Origin: Hygrocybe punicea
Lineage: Eukaryota; Basidiomycota; Agaricomycetes; Agaricales; Hygrophoraceae
Direction: 5' to 3'
DNA length: 64,000 nucleotides
Assembly: GCA_963556145.1 (NCBI GenBank)
Contig: OY744465.1
Location: 4,774,001 to 4,838,000 of the forward strand
The position numbers and the translations under genes are program-made. Below, piece after piece: positions 9,353 through 20,987 of this stretch. Position 1 is the first letter of the stretch; the number at the start of each line of letters is the position of its first letter. The notes beneath the pieces were generated by a model. The model saw nothing but the letters and a program-made list of their open reading frames with translations. It did no database searches and was not told the DNA's origin.

Positions 9353-12300
9353 ATGCCTGAACAACCGATCATGCAGCCGATGCAGCTTAATGTTTGGCAA
9401 ATAAATCTCAACAAATCCGCAAAAGCACATTGGGATCTCATCAACTCACTCATACACATGAAATGCGACATTCTTCTCTTACAGGAACCCTACTTCGACT
9501 ATTACGGCAACACGAAAGCAACTCACAACTGGAGAGTCATATACCCCACCGATCGCTTCACCTCCGAGGCCACAGTCCGATCAGTTATTCTAGTCAATGT
9601 CAAACTCAACACCAACAACTGGGAGCAAATCAAGGTCCACGGCACCAACGATCTCACAGCCATTCGCGTCAAAGGTCCCACAGGAAACTTCTCCATATTC
9701 AACATCTATAACGACTGCAATCACTCCGACACCCTCAACATCCTCCGGCAATTTGTCAGAAAAAACACGGCGAACCTATGTCACCGAGAAACTGACCACA
9801 TGTTGCGGTGCGGCGACTTCAACAGACACCACCCCCTCTGGGACGAAGAACGTAACCATCACCTCTTCACCGCTAACGCCCTTTCATTAGCCACACTCCT
9901 CATTGAAACCTTAGCTGACTGCGATATGGACATGTCTCTCCCCAAGGGCCTTCCCACGCTCGAATCCATGGTAACTAAAAACTGGACTAGAACTGACAAT
10001 GTCTTCTGCACATCAAAAACCAGCGACCTTATACTAACCTGTAACACCATACCAGACCTTCGCCCAACTGGCACTGATCACCTACCAATACACACATCCA
10101 TTGCCTTCCCCACCAGGGCCCGAATCGACAAACCCTCACGCAACTTCCACAATGCTAATTGGGACACCTTTAGAAATCATCTAGATGCCCGCCTATGACA
10201 ACTACCCCCACCCGCACTCATTACATCCCAACAACAACTCGACGAGGCTATCATCACATTGACCACAACTTTACAACAAACAATCACTGTGACGATCCCT
10301 CTCACCTCTCCCTGCCCTCATTCGAAGCGTTGGTGGTCACCCCACCTCAACGAATTAAAACGCAATAAAAACAGGCTAAGTTGTGCCTCCTATAAACACC
10401 GCCTAGACACTACTCACCCCAGCCATGAAGAACACAGAGTGGCGCGCAACCTTTACGGAAATGAAATACTCAAAGCAAAAGAGACACACTGGGCATCATT
10501 TCTCGAGGATGCAAGTGATCACGACTTATGGACAATCAACAAATGCGCCTCCAACCCGATCACCGACAACCCCAGAGGAGACGAAGGAAAAACATCCATC
10601 CCCACTCTAGAGATAACCCACCCAGATGGAAACAAAACATACGCGACTTCGAACGAAGCCAAGAGCAGAGCAATCGCTAACTCCTTCTTCCCACCCCCAC
10701 CGGAACACTCCTCAGTCCCCCCCAACTTCGTCTATCCAGCTCACGTACCCTTCACCGCCAACATCTCCAAGGAAACAATCGCTGAACATATCGTCAAGAC
10801 CCTCCCCTACAAAGCCCCTGGGCCAGACGGCATCCCTAACATTGTTCTCAAGGAATCCCTAAACCTCATCCTCAACCACATTTACTTCGTTTTTAATGCC
10901 ATACTGACACTGAACATCTATCACAGCCCCTGGAAGGACTCCACTACCTGCACACTCCACAAACCGGGCAAACCCAGATACGACATTCCCAAGGTGTACC
11001 GTCCCATAGTATTACTAAACACGCTCCCTAAAGTACTAACATCCATCATCTCAGAAACCATCTCCCATATGGCCGACGAACACCAGCTTCTGCCCCCTCA
11101 TCACTATGGCAGTCGACCAGGTCGCACCACCACAGACTCCATGCACATCTTAGTTCACCGCATTAAACACGCGTGGCATAACAAACGGGTAGCAGCTGTT
11201 TTATTCCTAGACATTGAAGGCGCATTCCCTAACGCGGTAACTGATCGTCTACTCCATAACATGCAAAAATGGAAGATACCTGAGTCCCTGGTACTCCTCA
11301 TCGGCAATCTCTTAAAGGATCACACAACCCGACTCACGTTTGATGACTACATATCCGATCCGATTCTCCTGAGAAACGGCATCGGCCAAGGCGACCCCAT
11401 CTCTATGATTATGTACCTCTTTTACAATGCTGACCTACTAGAAATTACCACAGGAAAACAAGAATTAGCCATGGCATTCGTCGACGACGCGGCCCTATAC
11501 ATAGAAGGGAAAGACTTTACGGAGACAAACGACCTCATCAAAAACCTCATGACTAAAAATGATGGTGCTTATGCTTGGTCGAAGGACCATAATTCCAAAT
11601 TCGAAACCACTAAATTTGCGCTAATTGACTTTTCACAGCAAAATGGCATCGCCAGACCCTCCCTCTGACTAAACAACACCACCATCGAACCCACCAAAGC
11701 TCACCGCTTTCTTGGCATCATTATGGACCAACATTTGCGATGGCATGAACAACGGGAAAACGCAATTGCGAAAACCTCGAAATGGATCCACCTATTCCGA
11801 AGACTAGCACGCCCCAAGTCAGGCATACCCAGAAAGCTCATGCGACGTCTTTACACTGCGGTAGCAATACCAAAAATGACCTACACTGCTGATGTCTGGT
11901 ACACCCCTACACACAAGCCGCCCAACTGCACTCACAAGAGAGGATCGGTAAGAGCAATGCACGAACTAACAAAAATCCAGCGAATTGCCCTGATACCTAT
12001 AACAGGAGCCCTAAGATCCACTCCCAATGATCTGCTCGACCTTCACGCTGGTACACTCCCCATTGACATACTAATGCACAAAACCTGCCACAGATCAGTA
12101 CTCAGAATGGCAACTCTCCCAGCCACACATCCTCTGTACAAACCACTAAGGAGTTGCGCCAGACACCTAGTCGCCAAACACAAGTCCCCCCTCCACATAC
12201 TCACCCACCTCTACCACATCGACCCCGACAGCATTGAACCCATCTGCCCTCTTCCGCCACGCCATCATACAAATCCTCCGTATCTCCATCGCCAGCTCAA

Positions 12301-13283
12301 AAGAGGACACCATTCAACAACATGACACTGACAATGCTGATATAAAAATCTACTCTGATGGTTCCACCCTCAATGGCAGTGTTGGAGCAGCGGCAGTACT
12401 ATACAGGAATGGGCGCACACAACCAAAGATCCTTCACCTGCACCTCAGCTTGAATAAAGACCATCACAACGTTGAAGCAGAGAATCTAGCGGGCATCCTC
12501 GCCCTGCATCTCTTAAGTAGCGAAACACTGCTCCGTAACGTCTCCATTTACATTGACTGCCAATCCACCATCCACGCCTTATACTCTAACAATACTAACT
12601 CGGGTCAATATACACTAGACATCTTTCGCAAAGCGGCACGATGGCTCCTCGATACCAACCACCTCCTCGTCATCACCATCTCCTGGATATCCAGTCACCA
12701 CGGCGTTACCGGTAACGAACGCGCTGACACCGAAGCCAAACAAGCAGCAAGAGGACTCTCCAGCCCACCCCACACCCTACCACCCCATCTCCGCCGGCAT
12801 ACCTTACCATCCAATATTGCGGCCCTTAAACAAGCATTCAGCAAACAACTGGAACAACAATGGAAAGAACTTTGGATACGCTCTCCACGTTATGCACGAT
12901 TCACACATATAGACCCTGATTTCCCCATCACCAAATTTTTAAAAACAATAACTAACTTGACTCGCCCCCAGACAAGTCTACTCACACAGCTACGCATGGC
13001 CCATCTCCCCCTTAATGCTTACCTGCACAAGGTCAAAAGGTCCAACACTGTTCTCTGCCCCAAATGTGAACAAGCATCAGAAACCATTCATCACTTCCTC
13101 TTCGAATGCCAGCTATACCAAAGACCACGACACGCCCTTACTAATGCACTCAGAACTCATGCCACTTCTCTAACTTATCTCCTAAATCGCCATAAAGGGA
13201 TCAAAGAGCTCATCACATTTGTGCGACGCACAGGCCGACTAAAAGACCTTTTCGGTGACCTCCGCTCCCCTCATGACAACTAG
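9353..13283 (+). pseudogene. LINE ORF2: AP endonuclease, reverse transcriptase, RNase H, zinc knuckle (decayed)
   Basis: The protein nicks target DNA and reverse-transcribes its own RNA. AP-type endonuclease: QINLNKSAKAHWDL, CDILLLQEPY, CGDFNRHHPLWD and GTDHLPI (9353-10195). Reverse transcriptase: YKAPGPDGIPN, YRPIVLLNTLPKVL, YGSRPGRTTTDS, FLDIEGAFPN, GIGQGDPIS and AFVDDAALY (to about 11900). RNase H: IYSDGSTLNGSVGAA, DCQSTIHAL and WISSHHGVTGNERAD (12340-12740). Zinc motif: CPKCEQASETIHHFLFEC (13060-13110). It is broken by TGA stops at 10196-10198 and 11666-11668 and by a frameshift near 12245-12260; the family sequence continues directly after each. Both stops fit CGA-to-TGA changes. Confidence 0.88.
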
Positions 13284-13796
13284 CTAATAGAATCCCACAG
13301 CGTATATCCTCCCCTACAAAAACTAAACAACCTGCTCATACACGTCAAGATCACCGCCACCCACCCTGTGTACACAATTGATACATCGCCACTCCCCGCC
13401 ATCCAAGTCCCCAATTCCATCACAACCCCTTCACCCACATAACCACATAACGACTTCACTTCACCGTAACATACTGCCTCACTCGACAACACTCCCCACT
13501 CCTCGCCCCACCCCATGGCTCCATCTCTGTCGTGCATGTCCATCTTGATGGCCGAGCACTTAACTGGTCCAGACCCCCATGTACCAGACCCAAATGCCGG
13601 CACCCAACAGGCATCCTTTGGCTAGGTGATTAAAACAGCATAGGAAATGCTGGGACCACGAGGGACTTAATTCGTCATGGTTGCAATCACAGGTCAAATA
13701 GGTTACAGGCAAATCTCACAGCAGCAGTACATTCATAGCTTCCTCTTCTCTCCGCCTCATCTGTAATGTCCGACATAGGGTATATCTCTGCAGGAC

Positions 13797-13826
13797 AATA
13801 AAATTGACAAAAAAAAAAAAAAAAAA
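13797..13826 (+). terminator. LINE polyadenylation signal and poly(A) tail
   Basis: AATAAA at 13797-13802 is followed seven bases after the hexamer's end by 18 consecutive A (13809-13826), the retrocopied tail of the LINE transcript. This marks the 3' boundary of the element. Confidence 0.85.
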
Positions 13827-15683
13827 GGTCACCAGGTCACCGTAACATCATGTATTTACTTCGTAGCACCTACATATGATTAGAGGATAATAGGGGTATG
13901 TAAGGAGTGTGGGATTGAAGTCAAGAGCGAGGATGAGATAGTTGATTGTAATGAACGGCAATTAGGATGGTAATTGTAATGACAGCGATTGGATCAATGA
14001 CAGCGATTGGAAGATTTAATGACAGCAATTAGAAGGTGACCCGATGTGCTTCATAGCCAGGTGCCCACGGATTGACAAACTTTGCAGGATCCCAGTCCCT
14101 GCGCGAAAATAGTTCATCTTCCAAGGGTGGGACAACTCGTGGAGGTTGGGAAACAGAACACAGCGCTGTGGCCACTGTATTTGCAGTCACAGGTCCCCGC
14201 ATGGCCGAGGACAACAGAAGGAATGGACTGAAGTTACTGTTGCTAGCGTGAAGTTTCACAATGGAGCCACAGGGATCTACAAAGCAAACCATATATGAAA
14301 GAGACGAGGCATAAAAGAGTTCAACATACAGCTGGAAGAAGCTCCGGAGGTCTTCGGCATACCAACAGTAGAGTCCACATCAGCCTAGTTTGATAATCTG
14401 GGTTGTTTATATAGTCTGGTGGTAGGGCCAGGATCAGATATGCCCTTTGTTTTGATGACCTCAGGCTCCATCTCAGATTCGGAAGAGGATTGGTGAATGT
14501 GCTTCTTCTTGGGGCTGACGCACAGTTCAACTGTGATTTGGAAGATCAGTTGGAGAAGTAACAGATGAGGAGAGACAGACCGCTTGTGTCGCTACTTTGA
14601 GACTCGGAGTCGTCCTCCTCACAATTTGGATCCCAGCTTTTGTAAACCTTCATAGGAATGGCATCATGAAAGGCTGGAACCATGATCAGTACTTGAACAT
14701 ACGATTCAGAACCAGAACTTACTCACCAAGGTAGATATGTGAGTCGGCGATGCTACACTTATCCCTTCCCTTATAGTGAAATAGATCTCTCCCAGTTGGC
14801 TCTGCAGTCAGCACTACAGATAGTTGTCGGCCTTCTTTGCTCAAAAGCACCCAAAGTGGCACATTACGATTGTAGGTTCGACGGCCTTTCATTGTGGGAA
14901 GAGTTCTTTGAACCAAGCCTCGACTTGTCTGTGGTCCCAGTTTTGATTGAATCCCAAGTTGCCGCTGATCTTTGCACAGCCTCTTTGCTCCATCACTGCA
15001 AGCGTTGTGCGTGTTGGAGGCCGCTTGTCAACCAAATCTCCCTCTCGCTATTAAAATGTTCAAGATCGTCATTCATTATAGTGTTAATATAGTGTTAAAT
15101 ACTCACATTTATACCACAGATTATTGCAACAATAGATGAAACCTGCACAAGTTTCACATCAGCCTGTTGGAAGTGTGAGTCCATAATACATCTCTTGGCA
15201 GAAAAATAACACTTGCCAAAGATTTCCCTTTCCAAGATGACTTCCCCAATTTTCCAGCTGCGAATCCCTGGAGCACTTCTGATCTGGCCTGCTCGAAATC
15301 ATCAGAACCTGATTTTTTGCTCAAGATGTTTTAAAAAATTTTCAACACGCTAGACTTGTCACTGGCAACCGCAGCTTGATTTGGTAACTTCGGGTGTTTG
15401 CTCCTTCCATGACTGCACTCTGCACATGCCAGTGGTTTGTCTTCAGAAGGAGAGAACTCCTTGAAATCACATCTGATACCATCAACCTTTGACCAGCAGA
15501 AATCAGACATGCCACCACAGAGGAGGGACTGGTGAGTGAAAACACAGAGGAGGGACCGGTGAGTGAAAACACAGCGGGCAAAATAAATAAACAGAGCAGG
15601 GACCAGAGAGTGAAAATGCAGCGGTAAACTCCATAACTTCCAATTCTCACGCCATAAATAAAATAAAATAAAATAAAATATTA
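13827..15683 (-). pseudogene. Unidentified decayed fungal gene-family remnant
   Basis: Several minus-strand coding-like pieces are separated by intron-like sequence: DGIRCDFKEFSPSEDKPLAC and ECSHGRSKHP (about 15395-15500), a piece reading IFGKCYFSAKRCIMDSHFQ (about 15170-15240), WVLLSKEGRQLSVV and PTGRDLFHYKGRDKCSIADS (about 14730-14860), and PKFVNPWAPGY-like sequence near 14060-14100. Order and spacing suggest one multi-exon gene with a Cys-rich N-terminal part, but frames do not join cleanly. I do not recognise a function. Near 13950-14040 an imperfect ATGACAGCGATTGGA motif repeats three to four times. The block 15523-15640 has tandem repeats, and 15656-15680 is an AAATA pentamer run. Confidence 0.3.
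15523..15680. repeat. Short tandem repeats (about 25-bp unit) and AAATA run
   Basis: The unit GAGGGACYGGTGAGTGAAAA followed by CACAG occurs twice in a row (about 15523-15571), with a third diverged copy near 15596-15621. A pentanucleotide AAATA-type run follows at 15656-15680. The repeat lies near the 3' end of the decayed integrase gene, in no recognised coding sequence. Confidence 0.7.
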
Positions 15684-17912
15684 TTGCTTGAAGAGGATAA
15701 GAGTGTGTATGGCCTGAACCCAAAGCCTAGCTCTGCTTTTCCAGATAGGATCTGCTAGCAACACCTGAACTCCCTTCCCATGTTTCCCCACCTGAATGAA
15801 TTCTAGCAGAGGATATTCATCATCCACCCATTCATCCTGATGCAAACCATACCCTCTCGGCTTGATTCCCTGATTGATAACATTTGCCAGAACTTCGAAA
15901 AACTCGGCCTCCTCATTGGCATCACGAAATGGGCTACTATGACATGGGATGCCAATGCCTTCATGCCAGACATTTGTCTGTTGGTCAGCACATATTCCCT
16001 GAGCAATACCTTCATTTAAATCAGTGTCATCCATGTCACCGTCAACCTCATCTTCGGGATGTCTGGCTCCTGTTTGTCTTTTACGACGACAGATCCCAGC
16101 TCCAAAGGTACCATAGTAACGATTTATTGTTTCGGGATCTAATCCCTCACAATCATTCTTGTAGATGCCGTGCCTGAGTTGCCCAATGAATTGTAAGTCC
16201 TGCCATGGTACGGCAAGCATCGGAGGTCAGTTTTGAATGTACAAGAATATTGTTAGTACGCACATTTGGGCTTTTGTCGTGTCCACCTTCAATCGGATGG
16301 GCATTCCATTGCTTTTGGAACTCACCAGTCTTCATTGATAGATGAGAGAAAGAGTGTGTGGAGAAGCCATAGGTGAGCCGGACTCGAGGCATCCAAGCGA
16401 TGGAGGTTTTCAAGTCGGATGAAGAATGCTTTCCAACGACGAGCAAATTGTGTACCAACCTCCACCCAAAGACACTCAATATGTGTGTTTCGAGTTGACC
16501 TTTATGTTCACATAGTCAGGGACAAAGTACTAGGCCTAGGTGTACTCACGAGCCCCATATAAATGATGAACGATCTGGGCCATTTTGCATCACCATGTAA
16601 ATTGCACAATACATATTCTCCCCTCCTCGATCTCCACGCATGCGGGATGGCATGCTGTACTCGTCCAAGGTTTCAAGAAAAAGTTTGAGGACCGTCATTG
16701 CACAGTTATTCGTGCTTGCTTTAAGCCACAACCTGTAAAGTTGACGTCAATTTACATTGCAGAACTCAACTGATCAAATTTAGTGTTCTGGAGTAGCCGT
16801 CAACAAACCCATGTATGACTATCCCCCATCATATCAGTTTATGGTGTCCATCGAGATGCCATAAGGCATTGGGCCACTTCACATGATACTCCTTTCGTTG
16901 GATGACTTTCTGCTGTCGCAAAACCTGACCCAAACCATCAACCCGCTTCATTGACAATCTGACACGACGGCATTGAATCTGAAGCCCATGGTTTTGTAGA
17001 AACCCAATGAGATAGCATATTCCTGATTCAGGCCTTTGAGCTTTGAAGGTCCGGGTCAAAATGTCTAGATCATGGTTGCTAATCTTTGAATATTGTGGGA
17101 GAACACCGTGCCATTTCATGTATCGACGAAGGACATGTCAATGCATGCCGAGTATGTCTGCAAGTTCGGTAAGCTTTATCTGATGCTGGGCTGAGGTGGC
17201 TTCACAGAGAAACTCAAGATCGACCTCTTTATGAGGACGCCCGGGCTTTCCAGTTCGAACGACGGTGACCGGGTCCGGTGTTAGGACTTCAGCGTCCTCA
17301 GTAGAATCCAGAATATAGAATTAGATTGAAGTTGAGATTAAAGTTGACTCACTGTTCTCCAGTAAGTCCCTCTGTGACCTTTAAAGTGAATACAAGCTTC
17401 GCAAAAAGTTCCACAGCAGCATGAAGCCACTCTCGAGGCAATGGAGACTCATCGGAGCAGTCTTTGGCCTCAGCCTCTTCTTCGATTGCACTGAGGATTG
17501 GTATGGCATCAGAGGCCATGGTATCGATGTGAAAAGCGATGCGTAATGGGTCAGCGGCATCTTCTTGTCGAGTAACGGCGAAGGCATGATGGTAGATGTT
17601 GGCAAGTACCTGATGGGCAATTTGTCTGTTGGCTGACCAAGTGTGATGTGATGTGGAGGATAGATCAGGGAGAGTTGGAGGAAGTATGGAAGGGGGCATC
17701 GGAGCACAAAAAACAAGTCGTGGTCGGGGTCCAAAAAGGTAAATATGTTTTTTTGTCGAACAATGCTGCTGAGCCGTGCTGATATTGAAATGGTCCAGGC
17801 ATCCTGGAAGGTAATGGCAAACAAAGGGGGGAATTGAGAATATGTGCAGTAATTCGTCGTCCTGGGTAGGCATCGAAGAGTTTAACAGATGTGTTGCAGG
17901 CGGTGTCGACAT
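15684..17912 (-). pseudogene. Integrase-core (rve/DDE) domain gene, agaricomycete type, decayed
   Basis: A transposon-derived gene with an N-terminal alpha-helical region (17912-17349), a helix-turn-helix segment (GRPHKEVDLEFLCEA, LTELADILGMH; about 17130-17250), then a DDE integrase core: ALWHLDGHHKLI (first Asp, about 16835-16870), MRGDRGGEN (second Asp, about 16620-16650) and CLWVEVGTQFARRW with the Glu (about 16430-16475), followed by LHRLDASSPAHLWLLH and the C-terminal CEGLDPETINRYYGTFGAG. Short introns separate the parts. In-frame TGA codons at 17140-17138 and 16831-16829 sit where the family has Arg, so the copy is dead. Which transposon superfamily supplied this gene is not determined. 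Confidence 0.7.
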
Positions 17913-17933
17913 GCTCGGTGGGGTATTGTCCAA

Positions 17934-18363
17934 GTCAGAGTCACTAGCTATTACTTCTTTCCGCTACTCTAATACATAGATGGTGGTAGGAGATTATTTG
18001 AGTATTACTATACTACCTCTATATCGTGCAAATGCGCCTCCTATATCACGCAAACGTGCGGGGTTTATCACGCAAATAATAAAGTTCCAGATTTACTGTC
18101 ATATTTATCACCCCATTCACCATCAGCAAGAGTCAGATGGAATGTAATTGATCGCTGATTGTTTCTTAGATTGTCATTTGTATCACAAAACCATAGCAGA
18201 GTGTTGGATTACATCAATAAATTTTCATTTTTACCCACTTTGCCCGGCTCAAGTCCCGTGACCGCTTCACAACGGCAACCAGATGGCCGAGTTGTCCTGG
18301 GATCATGCAAGTACTTATGCAGGGTGAGCGAGTCCACGGACTCCAGAGCTTAATCTTACGGCC
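17934..18363. other. Intergenic spacer with three copies of a TATCRYGCAAA motif
   Basis: No gene is seen. At about 18012-18090 the motif TATCGTGCAAA / TATCACGCAAA occurs three times at 24-27 base spacing. The last copy reads TATCACGCAAATAATAAAG, close to the TATCGCGCAAATAATAAAAG in the Harbinger element's inverted repeat (near 28012). This may be a remnant of a related element end. The 5' side is the promoter region of the AMP-dependent synthetase at 18364. Confidence 0.4.
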
Positions 18364-20600
18364 ATGTTGTTGAAGTCCATGTATCCTGCCGTTCCTCTAT
18401 TGGAAGATGTGAACGTGTATAACATTATCCTTCGCCGTCCAGACCAAGCTGGATGGCCCGATTTCACTCTTCATATTGATGCAGCAACAGGTCGCAAGCA
18501 GACATACCGTGACTTTTTGGAACGAGTCTATGACGGTGCAACTGCTCTGGGAACATCTCCGTCCGAAGGAGGTCTTGGGCTTAGAGCAGAGGATGGCGAG
18601 ATTATCGGCATTCTAGCCGAGAACTGCACGGTAAATTGCCAGTTCTGCTTTTATCCAACCCCACCTCTTACTACCCCGTTGTGGTCTAGGATTATATCAC
18701 AATCGTTCTTTCCCTTCTAGCGATTGCGGTTCCTTTTTCGCTGCTCTCCTCGTTCTCTACTTCGTTTGAGCTCGAGCATGCTCTGCGATCATCTGATGTG
18801 ACTCGTTTGTTCGTCCACCCAAAACTACTTTTCTTGGCGTTCAGTACTGCCAGCAAAATCGGAATCCCTCAGTCAAAAATCTATGTTTTGGAAGGAAACG
18901 CAAGGGAGAGAAAGAGCTTCGGTGATATGATAGATAATGTCAGAAGGAATCACATTTCAAGAATCGAAGTGCGGCCTGTAAAGACGAACACATTGGCATA
19001 TCTGGTCTTTTCCAGTGGGACCAGCGGATTGCCTAAAGGTTAGCATCTTCATGTGGGAAATCCACCAACTCATTATCTTTCCCTCCTGTCAGCCGTCATG
19101 ATATCTCACGGAAATATTGTATGCTCGTTGTTGCAAGGCGCTGTCGTTGGACAAGAAATGGCCAAAGTGTTCACGGTACGGATACCCTATCATATTGTGG
19201 CTTGAATCTACTATTCATTGTTGACTCAGTTTCCATCTCCAACCAACTCGGACGGGATCCCAGTCGCCCTTGCCTTCCTCCCATTCTATCACGCTTATGG
19301 GTTGCACGCATTTTGCTTTCGAGCATTCCTTCAACCGACCACTCTTGTGCTTCTTCGGAAGTGGGATGTTGAGGAAGCGCTCAACGCAATTCCTAAGTCT
19401 GTGTGCCGCCTACTTATTAAATTGTATTCAACATTTTACACGCATTGTCAGATATCACATAAGATCCTTGAATCTCATTCCATCTGTCATACATCATATA
19501 GTCGACTATCTCAGAACTCATAAGGTTGATCTCAGTCCTGTGCAGGTGATCGGCAGTGGCGCAGCATATCTTCCGCCTCGACTACTTGAAGAGCTTGTCG
19601 GGTTTGCTCCTAAAGATGTCAAGTTCGTAGAAGGTGGGAGTCATCTAACAGACCTTGAATTTCCGCTAATGACTTCAGTTACACCTTTTGATAGGCTATG
19701 GAATGTCGGAAGTTGTGAGTGTTATGTCTTTCCCTTATGACTAAATGTCAATTTGGAACCCGCTAAACGTCACGTTAGACTATTGCTGCCCTCGCAACCG
19801 CTCTACCGGGTATGCTTGACGGACGCGTAAAACCAATCGATGGATCTACGGGGATTCTATGCCCAGGCATGGAGGCTCGCATCCTGCGAGACGACGGCTC
19901 AGAGGCAACAGTTAATGAACCCGGAAATCTCTACCTAAAAGGAGACAATGTAGCGCTTGGATACTGGAAGAACCACGAGGCCAACAAAGAATCATTCATT
20001 GACGGGTGGTTGCGAACCGGAGATAGATTCCGAGTAGATGAACATGGCAACTTCTTGTCTGTATCTTGTTCATCCTTAGTGTAGGTCACTATTGACGTGT
20101 TATTTGTAGCTTTGACGGTAGAGCAAAGGTTGGATTGTTCGTGTGGCTTTTTGTAACACCACTGAAGAATTTGGCACTAGGATACCCTGAAGGTGTCCGG
20201 AATGCAAGTGTCGCCTGTGGAAATCGAGGATGTCTTGCTCCTGGAGCCGGACAAACTCATAGTTGATGTTACTGTTGCCGGGGTGAGTGGTGGGCGGACA
20301 TCGGACGAGAAGATTCCTCGTGCTTGGATTGTTCTGAGTGAAGAAGGGAAGAACCGAGGAACCGCTGCTGTGATAAAGGCTCTCAAAGCGTGGTCACAGA
20401 AGAATCTGAGCAAGTACAAATGGCTGCGCGGTGGGATCGAAGTTGTAGACGAGGTAGGTCTATGAACAAGTCAGATTGTCCTGATTCCACTCATGAAGAG
20501 TTTCGATTGGTAGATACCGAAGTCACCAACGGGGAAAGTCCTGCGTCGTGTTTTACAGGATCGCCATGAGAGTAGCAAGAAACTCAAAGGCAAATTATGA
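18364..20600 (+). CDS. AMP-dependent synthetase/ligase (4-coumarate-CoA ligase-like)
   Basis: Adenylate-forming acyl-CoA ligase of the ANL superfamily. It activates a carboxylate with ATP and transfers it to CoA. Motifs across seven or more short introns: phosphate-binding loop AYLVFSSGTSGLPK (about 18994-19038), ISHGNI, LPFYHAYGLHAF (about 19280-19315), VIGSGAAYLPPRLLEEL, A5 core YGMSE formed by splicing (19634, 19693-19709), GNLYLKGDNVALGYWKN, A7-type GWLRTGDRFRVDEHGNF, hinge VSGMQVSPVEIEDVLL and C-terminal PKSPTGKVLRRVL with the A10 lysine. No PTS1-like ending is obvious (it ends KLKGKL). Substrate cannot be read from the sequence. Its downstream neighbour is the glycerol-3-phosphate dehydrogenase on the same strand. 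Confidence 0.88.
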
Positions 20601-20987
20601 AGGCAGGCCCGAATACGAACACATACATACATACTCAGGACAACATAGATAACCGGTAACCATTTAGTATGCCACACTGAGGCGCCCTTTGGGCGTCAAT
20701 TGAATGATTTCATCAAATGAGTTTCGTCGGTTCAGTCCTTCGAACGCTGTATTGCCATACAATGTCCCTCCCCACCCGCTGGAACCTGCGACTATCACTT
20801 ACTCGTGATACCCAGATCCCAGATATCATGGATTTCACAAGCCTGAGGTCGCACGTGTGTCGCGCGGTCACGTCGCACTGAAGCTTAAAAGTCAAGCCTG
20901 TATAAGTACTGGTTTCCATCGATATCGTTTGACTTCGACAAGTACTGAATTCTGTGCAGCGGTAGCGAGGTAAGAGCTGACCGCCAT

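Larger units (their letters stand above)
9353..13826 (+). mobile_element. Non-LTR retrotransposon (LINE), 5'-truncated, with poly(A) tail
   Basis: A single long ORF2-type region (endonuclease, reverse transcriptase, RNase H, zinc knuckle) is followed by a 3' UTR (13284-13808), AATAAA at 13797-13802 and an 18-A tail at 13809-13826. The domain order with RNase H after the reverse transcriptase fits the Tad/I-like clades of fungi. No ORF1 (gag-like) is convincing upstream, so the copy is probably 5'-truncated. The sequence after the tail is GGTCACCAGG, but I found no matching target duplication near 9300. Confidence 0.85.

Noticed and set aside
15656..15680. AAATA run as a retroposon tail
   Set aside because: No SINE or LINE body ends there; it is a simple pentanucleotide repeat.
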